Source: Lateolabrax maculatus (Eukaryota; Chordata; Actinopteri; Acropomatiformes; Lateolabracidae). From it: a stretch of 64,000 nucleotides of DNA. A program made the position numbers and the translations under genes. Numbering within the stretch: the stretch's first letter is position 1; each line of letters starts with the position of its first letter. Of this stretch, positions 1 through 14,200 are shown one piece after another. The stretch covers positions 5,187,501 through 5,251,500 of the forward strand of contig CM062212.1 of the NCBI GenBank assembly GCA_031216445.1, given 5' to 3'. Under the pieces are notes generated by a model, which made no database searches, had not been told where the DNA came from, and saw only the letters and a list, made by a program, of their open reading frames with translations.

Positions 1-801
1 CCACGTTCTAATAAAGCACCATTTATAAAAGGTTTAAAAATTGTTTTAACTGATCGCTTTATTCACCCTTTAACGTGCAATTTTCTCTTTTTATTTCTCT
101 CTAATTACCTTTAAGACTGCGAAAATCCTTCTATTCCACACTAATAGTATCACATATACAGTATTTTTCCTTGAACTCTTCGTTGGATGAGATTAAAGGG
201 ATCTCCATTACAATTTATAATTAAGTTCTACAGTTTTGAACAACTAACCACCAAGAGATTATAATGACAGACCCTCCAGCAGGTCAGTGGGATATAAGAG
301 GTTAATGGTTAATAAATCATTTACTGATCCTTTATAGATCAGCTATCAGTTATCCTTCAATTAGGTAATAATGCAGTTATAAATGTTGGTCAGTCATTAA
401 TAAATGCTTAATAACAACTTTGTTAACAAATGCAGTTTGATCCTCTGCAGCACTTTTCCAGAAGAGAAACAGTCATACGGTCAAATCAGACAAAGGGATT
501 TTCACAACCTCGCAAACATTGCTCTTGTTAATGGCTTATAACTGATTTGTAAAGCTTATCAAAATGATTTACTATTCATTAAGTCAGTAGTTAAAACAAT
601 TAATAAAGTGCATTACTAGAAAGTGCCCAATAATATCAATTTCAAAATAATAGGAAACGGTAATTGAATCATTTTAATCACAATCAGTAAAGCTATATTA
701 TGTTAACACCATTAAAAAGTCTACTAACTGCTTGAAACATGCACTTAATGAGCTTAATGGTGTCAAACAAACGCAGAGAGAGCGAGAACAGACAGACCAA
801 C
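1..801 (-). other. map3k5: map3k5 intron 13 (partial)
   Basis: This is AT-rich intronic sequence running off the left edge. No further ASK1 exon is visible in it. No repeat is recognised. Confidence 0.85.
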
Positions 802-897
802 CTTTTACAGTGCATCTCTGTACAGAAATAGATCTGGAAGTCCTCTGCATTGTGAAGGACGTAGAGGAAGGCACTGCGCTCGTCAAACTTGGAGATG
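802..897 (-). CDS. map3k5: map3k5 exon 13: end of PH-like domain, last exon in window
   Basis: The exon encodes residues 609-640 plus two bases, (S)ISKFDERSAFLYVLHNA and EDFQIYFCTEMHCK. The acceptor is CTCCTCAG|CATC and the donor is AAAAG|GTTGGT. Human ASK1 continues with an acidic linker and then the kinase domain, whose exons must lie beyond base 1. Confidence 0.96.
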
Positions 898-3800
898 CTG
901 AGGAGAAACAGTCCACAGTTATTTGGACAATAATCCCACAAGAGCAGATACGACTCAGAGAATGAACGAAGCCTTTCACTGGATTTATGACATCAGCCAT
1001 TAAATCTGTGGCATGAAATAAATGACTGTTTGTCAGGGGATGTAGATGGCCATCAAAATATAAACTCCAGTAGACAAATGCAGGATGTACAAACAGAGGA
1101 AATAACAATACATGTTACTGATATACGCTGTAAGTATGCAGTATTATGAGTATGAGCTGCAGCACCAGCTATAGAGTTTGTCTATAGACAAACTCTGCAT
1201 CTGCAAAAAACACAAAACTTGTTTAGCAAATTGTCAAATTAAATGATGCTGAATTTCTGCACAGCTTTGATTCAACAACTAAATGGAAAACTTTTATCCG
1301 CTGGGATGAGCCCTTGTCTAATTCTTAGCCAGCTTGCCAAGGCCAGAGCTGCCGATCCAGACAACGAAGGGACTGTATGTGTGGTCGTATTGTTGCTCGC
1401 AGTGCTGCTATTGTGTCCTGCTGTCTGTCTGCAGGCTGAGTGGGCACAGAGAATGAGTCGTTCCCTAGCAACATGTGAGCACAGCCCTCCACTTCTCCCT
1501 GATCTGACAGTGAATTCCTTTGAGGACCGTGGAAAAGGAGGCATAGAGAAAAACATCATTGAAACTGTCCATGGTAGACGCTCTGTGGTATTAATGGAGC
1601 ATTCTGATACAGTCTGGAGCTGTGAGTTGAAGTGATGGTAATGTACATTTCTGCATGCTCTTATCTTATTTACAACTGCACATTGCATGCATTTAACAAG
1701 ATGCTTTTGTGCATGCTCTCTACCTCTGCACATAATGTGAGTCCTTTACATATAGTTAGCAGTAAATTTGTTTGTTTTGTTTGGTATAATGTTATACTTT
1801 TTCTTTTGTTATATTTTATCTTGAGGTTTTTCATTTGTTGCTGACTAATAGTGGAATTCAGACACATCTATATCTTTATATCTTGGAACAATGTTAGTTC
1901 TTTATTCAATTCCATTTTTATATATATTATATAATACATATATTTATATTAAAAGGTCATGGTTTCCTTCACTTTTCATCTAGCTCCTCCAACAGGTGTG
2001 CAATATTGTTTATGAGCAAATATTTCCAAAACCACAGACATTCCCATCAGATCCAGCTAATGTAACACGCTAAATTAAGACGGTGAAGGTGGTAAACATC
2101 ATACACATCAGCATGTTCGCATTTAGCTCAAATCACCACCTCTCACAGCTGGTTGTGGCTGTAGACTCTTGTTTCTGTTCTGTTTATGTCGTCTGTATAC
2201 TATTTGTTGTCATAAGACAGTTTCTTGGCCAGGTTTCTCCTGAGAGAGACTTTTACCTATTCAAATCAAGGAGAAGAAAAAAGATTTTTGTCGCCCCGGT
2301 ATGATCCGTTGCTATTATTGCACATTAACATGCGGTTTGTACATGTAACAGCACAAACATAATGGCAGGGTTGGTTTAAAAGAGCCAAGACATCCCTCCA
2401 AATGGCAGAAATGATTCAATGTTTTTGTCTGGTGACTTTCAGAGACATAGTGGAGCTAAACAATTTTCCTCCAACCCACCATCTGATGATAAATTTAAAC
2501 CAATCACCCTCTGGAGACAGGTGTGAGGTCGTCAGATGTGATATGAGTGTGTCCTTAAAGACAGCAGACACTGACCTGACACCTCGTACTGATGTGGCGC
2601 TGAAGTTCCACTCATGGATCCCCTTGTGCTGCAGGATAGATCAAAACAAATATCATTACAGCTTCTAGCAGATTGATAGTAATATTAGAGCAGGAGCATT
2701 ATCTCTAATATGTTGATTGACCTCCCAGTAATGAAAAGACATTAGTGGTTTTTACATTGTCTATAGCACATGAATGAAATGAAACGTTGAACTCCGTGCA
2801 GATGATGTTTACTAGGATCAATTTACTGGTGAGTAACCACTTTTATTTATGCGCTGTGCTGCTGTGATGTAGGTAAGCCATAATGTACTACAACATGAGT
2901 AAACAATCAATAAGGCCGACTCAAAGAACACCATGACAGGAAGCAAGAGTCCATTATCACAGCGTAGCAATTAACCAAAGATAACAAAAAAGGAAAACTG
3001 ACAAGCATCATCCGTCATTTTGTATGGCGTATGACTGTATGACCAGCCAGCCAGACAGACACAAGCAGTTTCTGTGGCTATCTCCCATCACCCACCAGCT
3101 TCACTTCCTATTAAACAAGCTGAACAGGCCATGTGTACTAATAGTCTTTAAATTATATCATATTTCATGTATATTTTTTGCCAACATCTTGCCCAAAACT
3201 TGGCTGCATATCATTTCAGTAAATCTCTTCTTTCTACTGCATTGCTCAAATATAATATATGCTAATAATGGAGAAAGCCATCTTCCCATACTGCGACAAG
3301 CCATAATGGATGTTTATGGCTCCTTCACTTGCGTTTATAAATCTCCCATAAATTTGCCGTACTATGTTTATCTAAGACAGAAAGTGTAATATTGGTGCTG
3401 ATTGTGTATCAAACCACGCAGTTATACACATCCAGACAGGCAGTGCCGGTGCTCTGCTCCATTATTTTTTTATGTTTCATCTCAGATTCAGGAACGGATT
3501 ATTACTTGTAGAAGAATTTGTCAACTACAGTGCAAATTACAGAACAGAGTTTAGAGGAATGGGACAAACAGTAGAAAAAGCCGAGTCGGGGAGTCAAAGT
3601 TGTTGGACACCCACCTTGTCATCAGGAGCAACATGCCAGATAGACACTGTGTTGTCATCCACATCTTTGTTTATGGACAAATATGAAGGCTGGTACACTT
3701 TAGTGGGCTCTAATATCAACACCTGGAAAAGAGAGTAAAGTGTTGTATTGTTTCCTTTATTTAACCAAGGAAAGTTTGCTGAGCATGCATAATCTTTTTC

Positions 3801-6800
3801 TTTTGTTTCCACATATTAAACCTGAGAGCTTTCCAATAAATCAGCCACTGTTTGGCCCCTGAGCTGCATCATTTCAGGTTAATTAGTTCCTTGGCTGGAA
3901 TCACTTACAGGAAATCGGACAGAGGAGACGTCTTTCTTGGTGGCCTCCACCAGAAAGTCCATCCAGAAGTCCACCAGCTCCTGCTTGGGGGCCGGCTGCT
4001 CCGTGCCGGGCTTCTTAAACTGCTGGTAGATTAAAATGGTTTCCACCAGCGAGCGCAGATACCTGAAAGCAACCACAGAGAATAAAAGAAAAAATATTTA
4101 ACTGAATGTAACCAAATTAGAAACATAGGAAACTGTATTGGCATCCCATTTCTCATCAGAAAAACATCTGATTTAACAAACAAAATAACTTACTGGCAGA
4201 TAATTTGCATGTTTATTATATTGTTTTAAACCCATGAACATAGATCAAGAAAGATCAAAGGAACAAACAAAACCATATTATTGTGTTTACATGCTGGGGC
4301 TCATTTTTCTTTGTGACATTAATGGAAACTTAAAGAGTTTTCACAGCGCTAACACAAATAAAGAACAGCAGGGGAGCTGCAGACAGTTTACTCTACTCCT
4401 CCACATGTTGTACATCTGAGGAATGGATATAAACTCTGAAATTATGTATTACAGATAGTTAAGACCCTTGTTCCTCCACTGTGAAAGGATTACGTGAGAA
4501 TAGCATGAAGTTATTTTCATATGCTTGTCATATAGAAATTTTATAATTTTTGTGTGTTGTGTTTTCTCATTAAAACACACCAAAATTTCACTGAAACAAT
4601 AAAGAAAATCTGTTTTTCATGGCAATAATGTTGTTGGCTGAAGGTAAATGTATCAGTCTATCCACTCACTAATCTCCGCACCATTTTAATGTCTCTGTTT
4701 TTAGTTGTGTCTCCTGTTGAGAAAAAGCAAATCTTTTACGTTCTTAGACATTTTAAACTCCTATATTCACCAAATCCATGCAAAGACAGAGGTGTTGTTC
4801 AGTGAGTTCCTTGTGATATTTTCTGTTCTCTATGAGAAATACACCAAATGCTTGCACAATGGCCACAGATGGCCACTGTGGTTTCAAGCGAAAGCAGAGG
4901 ACACAGTTGGTGATGGACGCGGTCTAAAAATGTGTTTTCCTGCATGCTAATCTGAGGAAGGCTTATCCGTGTTCTCACCAGACGGGGGCTTTGAGTTTGA
5001 AGAGTTTCTCAGAGGCCTGGATGACCCTGGTATTGTCGCAGGCCAGTATGCTGGCACCCAGGAAGAAGCCCACATCCCAGTAGCTCTGCAGCTTGTCCAG
5101 GCTGCCTTTTTTCCCCAACAGGCTGCTCAGCTTCACTCCTGGAAAGCAACAAAAGAGTTAACTGTATTTAACACAATAGGAAGATCATTTTTGTAATTAA
5201 GTTTTCCCTGAGGCCATCGCAAACTGAGATTTCAAGCACACAACACAGCTGAGAAGAGACTGTTCTCAAAAAAATGTCATACTAGGATATGCCACAACTT
5301 GCAGTGCAGAGGTCTGGCTTTATAATTTGCCATTGTAGTCTGCAAGATTTTTAAGGTAACTGTGATCATGCTCTTGGCTTCTGAGGAGGGAAGCTGCAGC
5401 TACATGTCCTGCTGCAGTAACAAGCCATTTAGAGAGGCAGGTGGGGGTTGTGGGGATGTGTAAGTGTAGGGGAAACAGGGTCTACAGGGACGGAGGGTGG
5501 GGCTAATTTAGGGAGCTATGGGCCAATTCCCAGGACTGCTTGCTCTGTTTCCCACATTCCTGAGCTCCTCTGAGCCTCAGATTTCAGGGCAAAAGCAGAA
5601 GAGGGGCTTAACAGCATGCTTGACTTGCAGCAGGAGGAAATGTTACTATATATCGTCAGATGTTTTTCTTTATTAAAGCAGCTATAATCAATATTTGAGC
5701 AGTTCATTTGCAAAAACAGATAAATGCCATTTTAAAAATGAATAAACCAACACCAGTTTGATTGATATTCCCCTGAATGCACAATAAAAAAAAAAAATAT
5801 TTATGAAAGTTTTGAAACACGTTTGGTGCTGGACAGGTACCATAGTGTAGGTTTTCCAGAGCGTTTATTTGCTGAAAACTGCTGCCTGCGATCCATTAAA
5901 GCAAAACACTGAGCTGAAAGACGTTAAAACGCTCTGTAAACCTGAGAGGAACCGCAAAGTCAGGTGATAACTGTCTGTGGGTTTGCCAATACGAGTGACA
6001 GCTTTCACATTTACACACATTTCTTCCATTGTTAATAAAAAAACACTGATGAGTGCAGCTCTTACTTGCAGGTTTCCATGTATGGATGCACATCATGAAA
6101 TACAAGCTTTCCTTTTGTAAAACAGTCATATTCCCCAGATAGATTTGACTGATCATACCTATCAGAGGACAGATATCCAATCTAACGTCCACTCACCCAC
6201 TTTGCGAAGCTCGAAAGATGTGTCGAACTGGTGTCCGGCTGCCAGGAGTAGAACAGCATAGTTGATACCAGAGTGTAGTGTTGGCTCTGACTCAAACCCC
6301 TTTTTAAACCTGAGAAAAGAAGAAATAAATGGGTCCAATAAACACACAACACTTTTCGTCCAAGAAATGCGTCATTCCAAATCCCAAGCATCTCTGAGAT
6401 AACGGATGTCTTCACGGGGCTCCCCCGGCTTCCTGAGACACTTCAAGTTAGAAAAAACAATTACAGCCATATTGAGTTGGGACCACAGAACGGCAAACCG
6501 CAACTGTGAGTACCCTCACAAAACAAGAAATTTCATTTATTTAATGAGCAATCTGTTGTGTTGAGGGAAGGGGTGTGAATGTTATTAGGAGCCTCTGCCA
6601 AGTTGTGACATGGAACTGAAAATAATAGCCAGATGGGAGCTTGATAATGCAAGCAGCATGTTCCATCGACAAAGATATGAGATCTTAAGAGCAATTTCCT
6701 GATGAAGGCATTCAGCAGCCTCATCTTATTATTATTGCTCTGTTCTCAAGTCAACTTTCGTCTGCTACTTTTAGCCTCCATATGCTGACGTGACGACCAG

Positions 6801-8228
6801 ACTCTTAAGGAGACGGCAAACTAGTTAGAACCAAGTAATACCCTCATCTGCTCCAGAACAGCCTTACTTACTGGATTCAACAAGGTGCTGGAAACCCTGC
6901 ACTTGCATCTCACTCTGTGCTGACTCCTTAGCAACCAGCTAATGCCAAAACCTGCAGGTTTTTCTGCAGCGTATTCATGTTGTGAACGTCCAGCTTTATA
7001 ATCCGATGGTCTGTAAAAGGTTTAGATCTGGACTGTACTTAAAATCATTCTTCTATGAGATTCTACGATTGAGAATAATGCTCATAATAAGAAAATATCT
7101 TTAAGAAAATTCTATTCCCTAATTCATCCACACGGTACTGAACCCCTTAATACATTTAATTAGTAAATAAACACTGGGAAGAAAAACTTAACACTGGAAC
7201 TTTAATCGGAAATTTGTGACAACTAATATTTAAATCCTTATGGGGGATTCTGCTCAGGTATGTGCTTTTTGGTTCCCCTTGAGAAATCTGAGAAAATTTG
7301 TCAGACCTTTGAATTATGCTACCACTGGTGTCTAAACTCTGTCTACCAAAATAGACACGGTGATGATCATTATCTGTGAACACATCGCACTGCATTACGT
7401 ATAATCGTCCCTGCACCTTCCTCTGTTTGTGTTTTCTTAAGTTTTCATCTGATATGTATGATCAAGAAGAGTTTTGAAAAAAGACATTACAAGAAAGAGG
7501 CATATATTAGATTATGGAACAAAACTTGCTGTCTTTTCTGCGACCTGACTGTGTTCTTCCTCTTAAGAAATTTCTAAGAGCTGCACCAGTATTATCATAA
7601 CAGCGGTGCATTAGCAAGAAGAATGGGGAAGGAACCTTTCACAGGTACTAATATTTCCACTCTATTTCTTTCAAATGAGGCTCGATTGGCAGTAAGAGGC
7701 ATGAAATATTACCATATCCCCATTTCCACTTTCTGATACAAGGAACACAAGAATGCAAGAATTGATGAATTTTGCATCTCAAACTATCAACATTACAATA
7801 TAACCTTAATTATTGCTTTTTTGTATTGTTAGCACTTGAATATTGCTTTTGTAATCTTTTCCTTATGTCATTTTTAGCTGACAGGACTTGAACCTCTGCA
7901 CGCTGTTCTCATGCTTTTGCACGTTTGCTTTAAGGTGTTACAAGTTTTGCTGTTTGCAGCCTCGCGGGTCGCCTGTTTCCTCAAATGAGACTTGTGATAC
8001 TCCTTACTGACAAAGACTTTTACCGTCATGATAACAGTCATTAAAAAGTCCTTTATTCACGGCACCTTTCAGCTCTTAATACTTTGGTGCCACGATCCAG
8101 CGAGTCACCTTAAAAGGCATCTGTCATGCATCTTGGCATTCGCAACATTTCTTTTAGCAATATTTATACGTGACTCAGTGTCCGGAGGAACCAACTGTTT
8201 GCCTGAACAGAAATGTCTCACACACACA

Positions 8229-8276
<48 letters not shown>

Positions 8277-11200
8277 CTGACATCCTGCCCGGCTCTCTCA
8301 CCAGTGTGTGCCGCTGTCTCTGCTCTGCGTGTCAGTGAAGTGAGACTCCAGGAACATGTCCTTATAGATCCGTCCCACCAGGCAGTAGATGTCCGAGGCT
8401 ACCTGCTCCTCGTCGCCCTCCACCAGGGGCAGCATTATGTCCAGAGCCTTCTGCCTGTCGCCCGGCAAGTTCCTCCTACACTCGCAAACACCCACAAAAA
8501 GCACACACAGGCAAAGATAGAAAGGAGGTAAATTAAAGTTTGGACATTTTTTAGCTTGAGTGAGACATTTGCCGGCAGCAATGAAGCCAAAACGAATTAG
8601 CTTTGAGCAAATCTCTCTGTAGGCATGTGTCAGTGGAAAACTCTCATGGGTATTTGTGACTATTAACACTCTTGTGGTTAAGACATCACGCCATCTTAAT
8701 CTTAAAGGGGCACTCCACCGATTTTATATGTCAACGTCATTGCATATATTTATCATGTGCTGTACCCAGCCTGTGAAAATAGAGTTTTCTGGGGCTCTGG
8801 AGGGACCTGAAAACACCCTATAAAGTTGCATTATGGGAAGTGTAGGATTGTGTTTTTGGGAGCTAGACCTACACTTGGGAGTCAGAACATCTGGGCTTCT
8901 GCTTCATTAACAGAAGTTTACTGCTAAATGATAATAAAAATTACATTTCCAAGGGCTAGTTTAAACCTTAAAGTGCCTTTACCAGATTAACATTTGTCAT
9001 GTCAACACTCCCTTCCATTACTTTCTATTTTTGGATAATCACACATACACTATAGGAGTTTCCATGAATTTCCAAGTTGTGAAGGGAGCAACAGGTGGCA
9101 CGCCTTCTCCCATTCAACAACAACAGCAGTAATAACACAACAGAAAGCACAACAGTAAACCGGTACAACTTCCAAGCACTTGCTACACCTCCATCTTTGG
9201 TCTGCTTGTGAACGAGAGCTGGATTTGGTCTTATGCATTAAAGAATTCTTCTTTCTGATACCTGGTTGTGGGAATGTAGCACCTTAAAAAAGAGCGATTC
9301 AACACTGCACTCCTAAAACATTATCAGACAAAACAATGTACTACTTTTAAAAAAAAGGCTCAAAATTGATGCAGCCAAACAAGATATATCATCTCCACGC
9401 ATTGTTATTAAAACCTGGCTCCTACATTACCCACAATGCAACTAGACTGCAGACAGGAGGTTCTTATTATACAACCTTTTTTCACATATGCAGTGGTACT
9501 CCCCAATAAACTGTAAACACATTTTGATATATCATATTGGTTTTAAGTGATTGTTATTGAATTAACTCATAAAACAAGAAAAAAAAACTGTCTTACGTAA
9601 TGATGAGTGTTAATGTAGCTAAAAGAATACAATTTATATAACATAATTAAGTGTATACGGAGTATAAAACGTACAGTAAATGGGAAATATTGAAATAAAT
9701 CTGTAAAACTCTTGGATCATTATGTGTATGTCGGTATGTGTGTGTTTGTGTGTGCAGCCAGGGAACAGTTGAACAGCTATTGTTGTGGGACAGTGATACC
9801 GGGCACAGAGGAGGCCATTAGGAGCCCGACTTAAATTACTGAGGTGACTGGGTTCATTTAAAGAATCGCCACTTTTATTCAGGACTGGGAGCTTCTGCTG
9901 AAGGTTCTGTTATAACAAACCTGTAAGGAAATAACCGAGGGTCTGTAATGAGTCACGCATTCAAAAGAGCTCGCATTGGGAAATGAATTGCAACCTCCTC
10001 GTGTTAATTAATTGAATTACATGAGCTTTTACATTTCCTGTTTCTGAGAGTGTGTTTAATGCGTTTAATGCTTCTGCTACATTAGAAAAAGACTAAAAAA
10101 ACAAATTAAGTCTTATATAACCCTTTCAAAAAGTCCTACCTGAACAAAGTCTACAATGTTTTGTTGAAACTGTTTTGGACATTTTGGAGGCTGTAGGCTT
10201 TAGTGCCTTTGCCTCGTACTGCATTAGACTAAGAGGTGTTTCTAATGATTAGTCTACCCCATTTATATCAATCAGGGTACCATCAATGAAACCACATGCT
10301 GAACCAACCAAACAGCACACAGTACAGTCCAGACACTTAAACTGGTCGTACTGTTGGTCTCATACATTTTAGGATCATATTTATCATATTTTTTTTGACG
10401 CCTTGTTTTATCGTACTTGTTGCACAAATCTTATGTACTGAAAGTGGCAACTAAACAAACTGGAATATAATTAACAGAAAATCCAAATGCCACACTACTG
10501 GACGCACTATTTAAATCACAGGCGATCTCTGAATTGCAGTGCAGAAGCACCACAGCAATGAGATGAAGACAAAAATCACGCTGCATAATGTGCCCTCACA
10601 AATGGTCATTATATATTTATTATTAATTGTTTTTATATATTAATCAGTATTAAGGATAAAGATTACTTAAGATAATTCTCACTCGTCAACACACGTGCTT
10701 ACATAACATATGGAGTATTAACATCAACTAAGGTCCCTAATACCTTCAGAAAAAACATTTTTTTCTCATTATTATGGTAATTTATGCAGCAAAGTGCTTC
10801 AGAACCTCCATGAGGGCCATCTTTGTTCTTGAGGTATGAAATTTCAATAAGGCTTTATTCTTCAGTTACTGAATGAGTCAAAACACAGACAGAGAAAGAA
10901 ACAAGTGGTACTGCGAAGTGAAGTCTCACACACAGGCACGATGTGTGAAAGTCATGAAAAAAAAAATCCTGATAAACATATCGCGGCTCCTCTCTCCAGA
11001 GCGTGAAGGTTAAATAAAACATATGAGCTGACAGCTATTGCCATGGAGACCGTCCAGGGGGAAGCTCAGGGAGACTAGACCTGCTCTCTCCTCATGCATC
11101 TCTCTATTTCTCCCTTTCTTCCCTCCAGAGTGCTGATTGGTATTTAGATGGAGGAAATTCTTCGAGCAGCGTTCGAACTCACACGCCTGACGCTGCCCTG

Positions 11201-14200
11201 CTGCAGACAAGAGGCTGAAGCCAATTAGTTCAAACGCACACTTCAACCCGGCAGATTACTTTAGGAGCAGAGCACCAACTTCAGGCCAATCAAGTTTTTG
11301 ATGGGGTAGGTTCCAAATGAGAATAGAAAGATTTTTCTACTTTATCACTCTATTGTGCAGCCTCTTACAGCCTGCAGCCACGATTTGACAGCCTAATATC
11401 AGTAATTTTGTATTCAGGCTTCAAGATAGTTATTTCACGGGTTCATTGTCAAAGAAATTACATGTTTTATTTATTACAGGATAGGAAAGACAGCTGTTAG
11501 ACGATTAAGGGACACTAAACTGTCCATTTGTAGAGGGCAACAGGGATACAATTATTTTAGTTAATGCCATTAGTTTTCACTATGGCAACGAAGGTTATTA
11601 TTAGGGCATCTAAGTGGGTCGAATGTGGCGAAAGGCTTTAGGGAGGACAATGCTTACAATATTGCAATATAATTTTATAATGAAATATTGATTGATTGAT
11701 TGATTAATGAAAGTAATAATAACAAAATATTATTGTCTGTATTTCTGCGGATTCCAATCAAAATGCTGTTTTGATTTAGGTTTAATTTTTTTTTGGGGGG
11801 GGGGTTCTGTCATTAGCACTTATCGTATGCATTTGTTTCACAAATGATCCCAATGCGCTGCCTTCAGCTCGCAAACACGAAATCACATCCTGGTAATGGG
11901 CCAGACGGTAACAGTGAACACGCGGGCATCTTGGCACCCTGCAGAAACATTTTCCAATAGCTGCCAAATTAAAGAACAGCAAGCTTTATTGCTGTTTGAG
12001 GCAGTCGCACCACAGAAACCGCAGGAAGTTTACAAGAAAAGCAGCTGGTGAGAAACAGGCAGTCAAACCGTCACTAATATCACTGCTGCTTTGGAGCCCT
12101 TAACCTGAATTTACTGCTGCTTGTAACTTCAAATTTTGTGATTTTCTTTAAATTTCTTTCAAGATTTAAATGGAGTTTGAGCAATATTCTCCCACGACTG
12201 CTGCTTATGCAATTCTTTAGAGCAAGTGATAACCTCAAGATCACAAAACCTCAGTACAAAGTTCAAATATCATGATATTTTACTGAACAACTCGATATTG
12301 ACTGGTACGACAAATGTATATTTACATAGTACACAGTGTAATAGACCATTAAGTGTCTTGATAATTAAGTGTATCATTGTTCTTATGGTAGAGCCATTTA
12401 CAAAGGAACAAGAAGCTAGACTGTGTTCAAATCATAATCGATTATCCAAAGTAAATTTATTAACACTAAGGCAATTCTAAGTGCTTTACATGACGCATGA
12501 AAAACATTAAAAATGCAATACATTAATAATATTCAAAAAATATCTAAAAAACACACAATTAGGCTGTACAAAAGCATAAAAATTACCTATGCTCAGACAG
12601 CAGAGAATACAGTTCAGACGTCCTAAATATAGCAGAAAATTTCCCCCTCGAGCAGATGTGTCACCTCAGTATGTTCATCAATTTCCTTATAATTTGTCAG
12701 TAAAATTCTAAAGAAAATTGCTTTATTGTCAATAAGTGACACCACATCCTTCACATGTCAACCAGCACAAAACATAAGTTGATCGGAGCAGCTCCACGCA
12801 AATCAAAACCTCCTAGTTAACATTTCAAATAAATAAAACAGTTCATGTGTGAAACTGAATGTGCGTGTATGAGTGTGAGGGTCTCCATGTGCAGGCTGGC
12901 TGGTAGCTGGGAAAGTATCACCGGGTGTGTGTCGCTGTGTCATGCACGTCGTCACGTTCGCCATCTTACCGGTTCAGCGCGAAGGCGTAGTGGAACTTCA
13001 CGTGCGGATGAGCCACGGGGTCAAAGGTCGGAAGCTTCTCCAGAGTCTCCACCAGCTTCACGATGGACTCGTAATCCTAGACGACGAGTGAGGAAGAACA
13101 CTTATGAGCTCCTGCTGCACTTTCACCCTGGTCATTGCTAAGCATTGTGGGACTGTTGTCCATGCATCTCTGCACCAGTGTCCTGAGGGAGAGTTCCTGA
13201 TGTCCTTTTATTCATTCTGTCCTAGACTCAACTGTCTGCTTAACACCAAACGCACTTCAATAATTGAGCGGCCCCTTCATCACATTTTTGTTGCTCCTAC
13301 TTGCCTACATAGTCACTATAACCAAAGCACGCTGAATAATTCAGCAAGTCCTCAATGCTTGTTGTTCTAATGAATGATTCATGAGGCTGTGCGTTGCCTG
13401 TGGTGAGTGGGAGGATCTGGACAGTGAGTGCCATCGCAATGAGGAGACTAAAGAGCGCAAAGAGCGGCAGATTTAAGACGAGCAGACCAAAAGCTTCGCC
13501 TGGAACTCTCCACAGGCGGTCTGCGATGGCCTCTGTTTGAGAAAAACGCCACTCGCAAAGGGGAGACGCTGACAGATTGATGCTGCGGGAGTGACCTCTC
13601 CATAACTTTTATAGTAGGTTTGTACAGTAGCTTCCTCCGCCAAAGTCAGGCACACGAGCAGCGCACGCAGATTGTTTGAATTTAAGAAGGGCATCAGTGA
13701 TTAGCTGAATATCTGATCATGGTTTATTCCAGACACTTGGGATGGGGCACACTTTGTGATGTTGTGCTGAAAGTTTACTCTCTAAACTCTTGACTCTAAA
13801 GAGTCACATTCTCATGGTGTGAAATCAGGGCTGTGACGAGGTTTCAAACAAAGGAGACCCAAACTTCACTGGCTGCAGCTTCTCCAATGTGAAGACTTTT
13901 TCAGTTTTATATCATTGCAAATTTACTTTGGATTTTGGGATGTTGGTGAGACAAATAAAGACAACCACAAATGTCACCTTGCACTGCTTTTTGTGACATT
14001 TTAAAGGGCCAAACAATTAACAGATTAATCAAAATAAAAAAATTTAAATAATTGTTAGTTGCAGTCCTATTGTTATAAATAAGGACAGTGCCCTCATTCC
14101 TTTGTTTAATGGATGTGCATGTTTTCCTCTATTCTATTTGTGAAGGTTTGAAATTGCAACCTTTCAATTGCACGACAAACTCGTATCTCCAGACGTCCAT

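Noticed and set aside
1..801. ASK1 kinase-domain exons
   Set aside because: No peptide of the acidic linker or the glycine-rich loop is visible in any minus-strand frame. These exons must lie further left.
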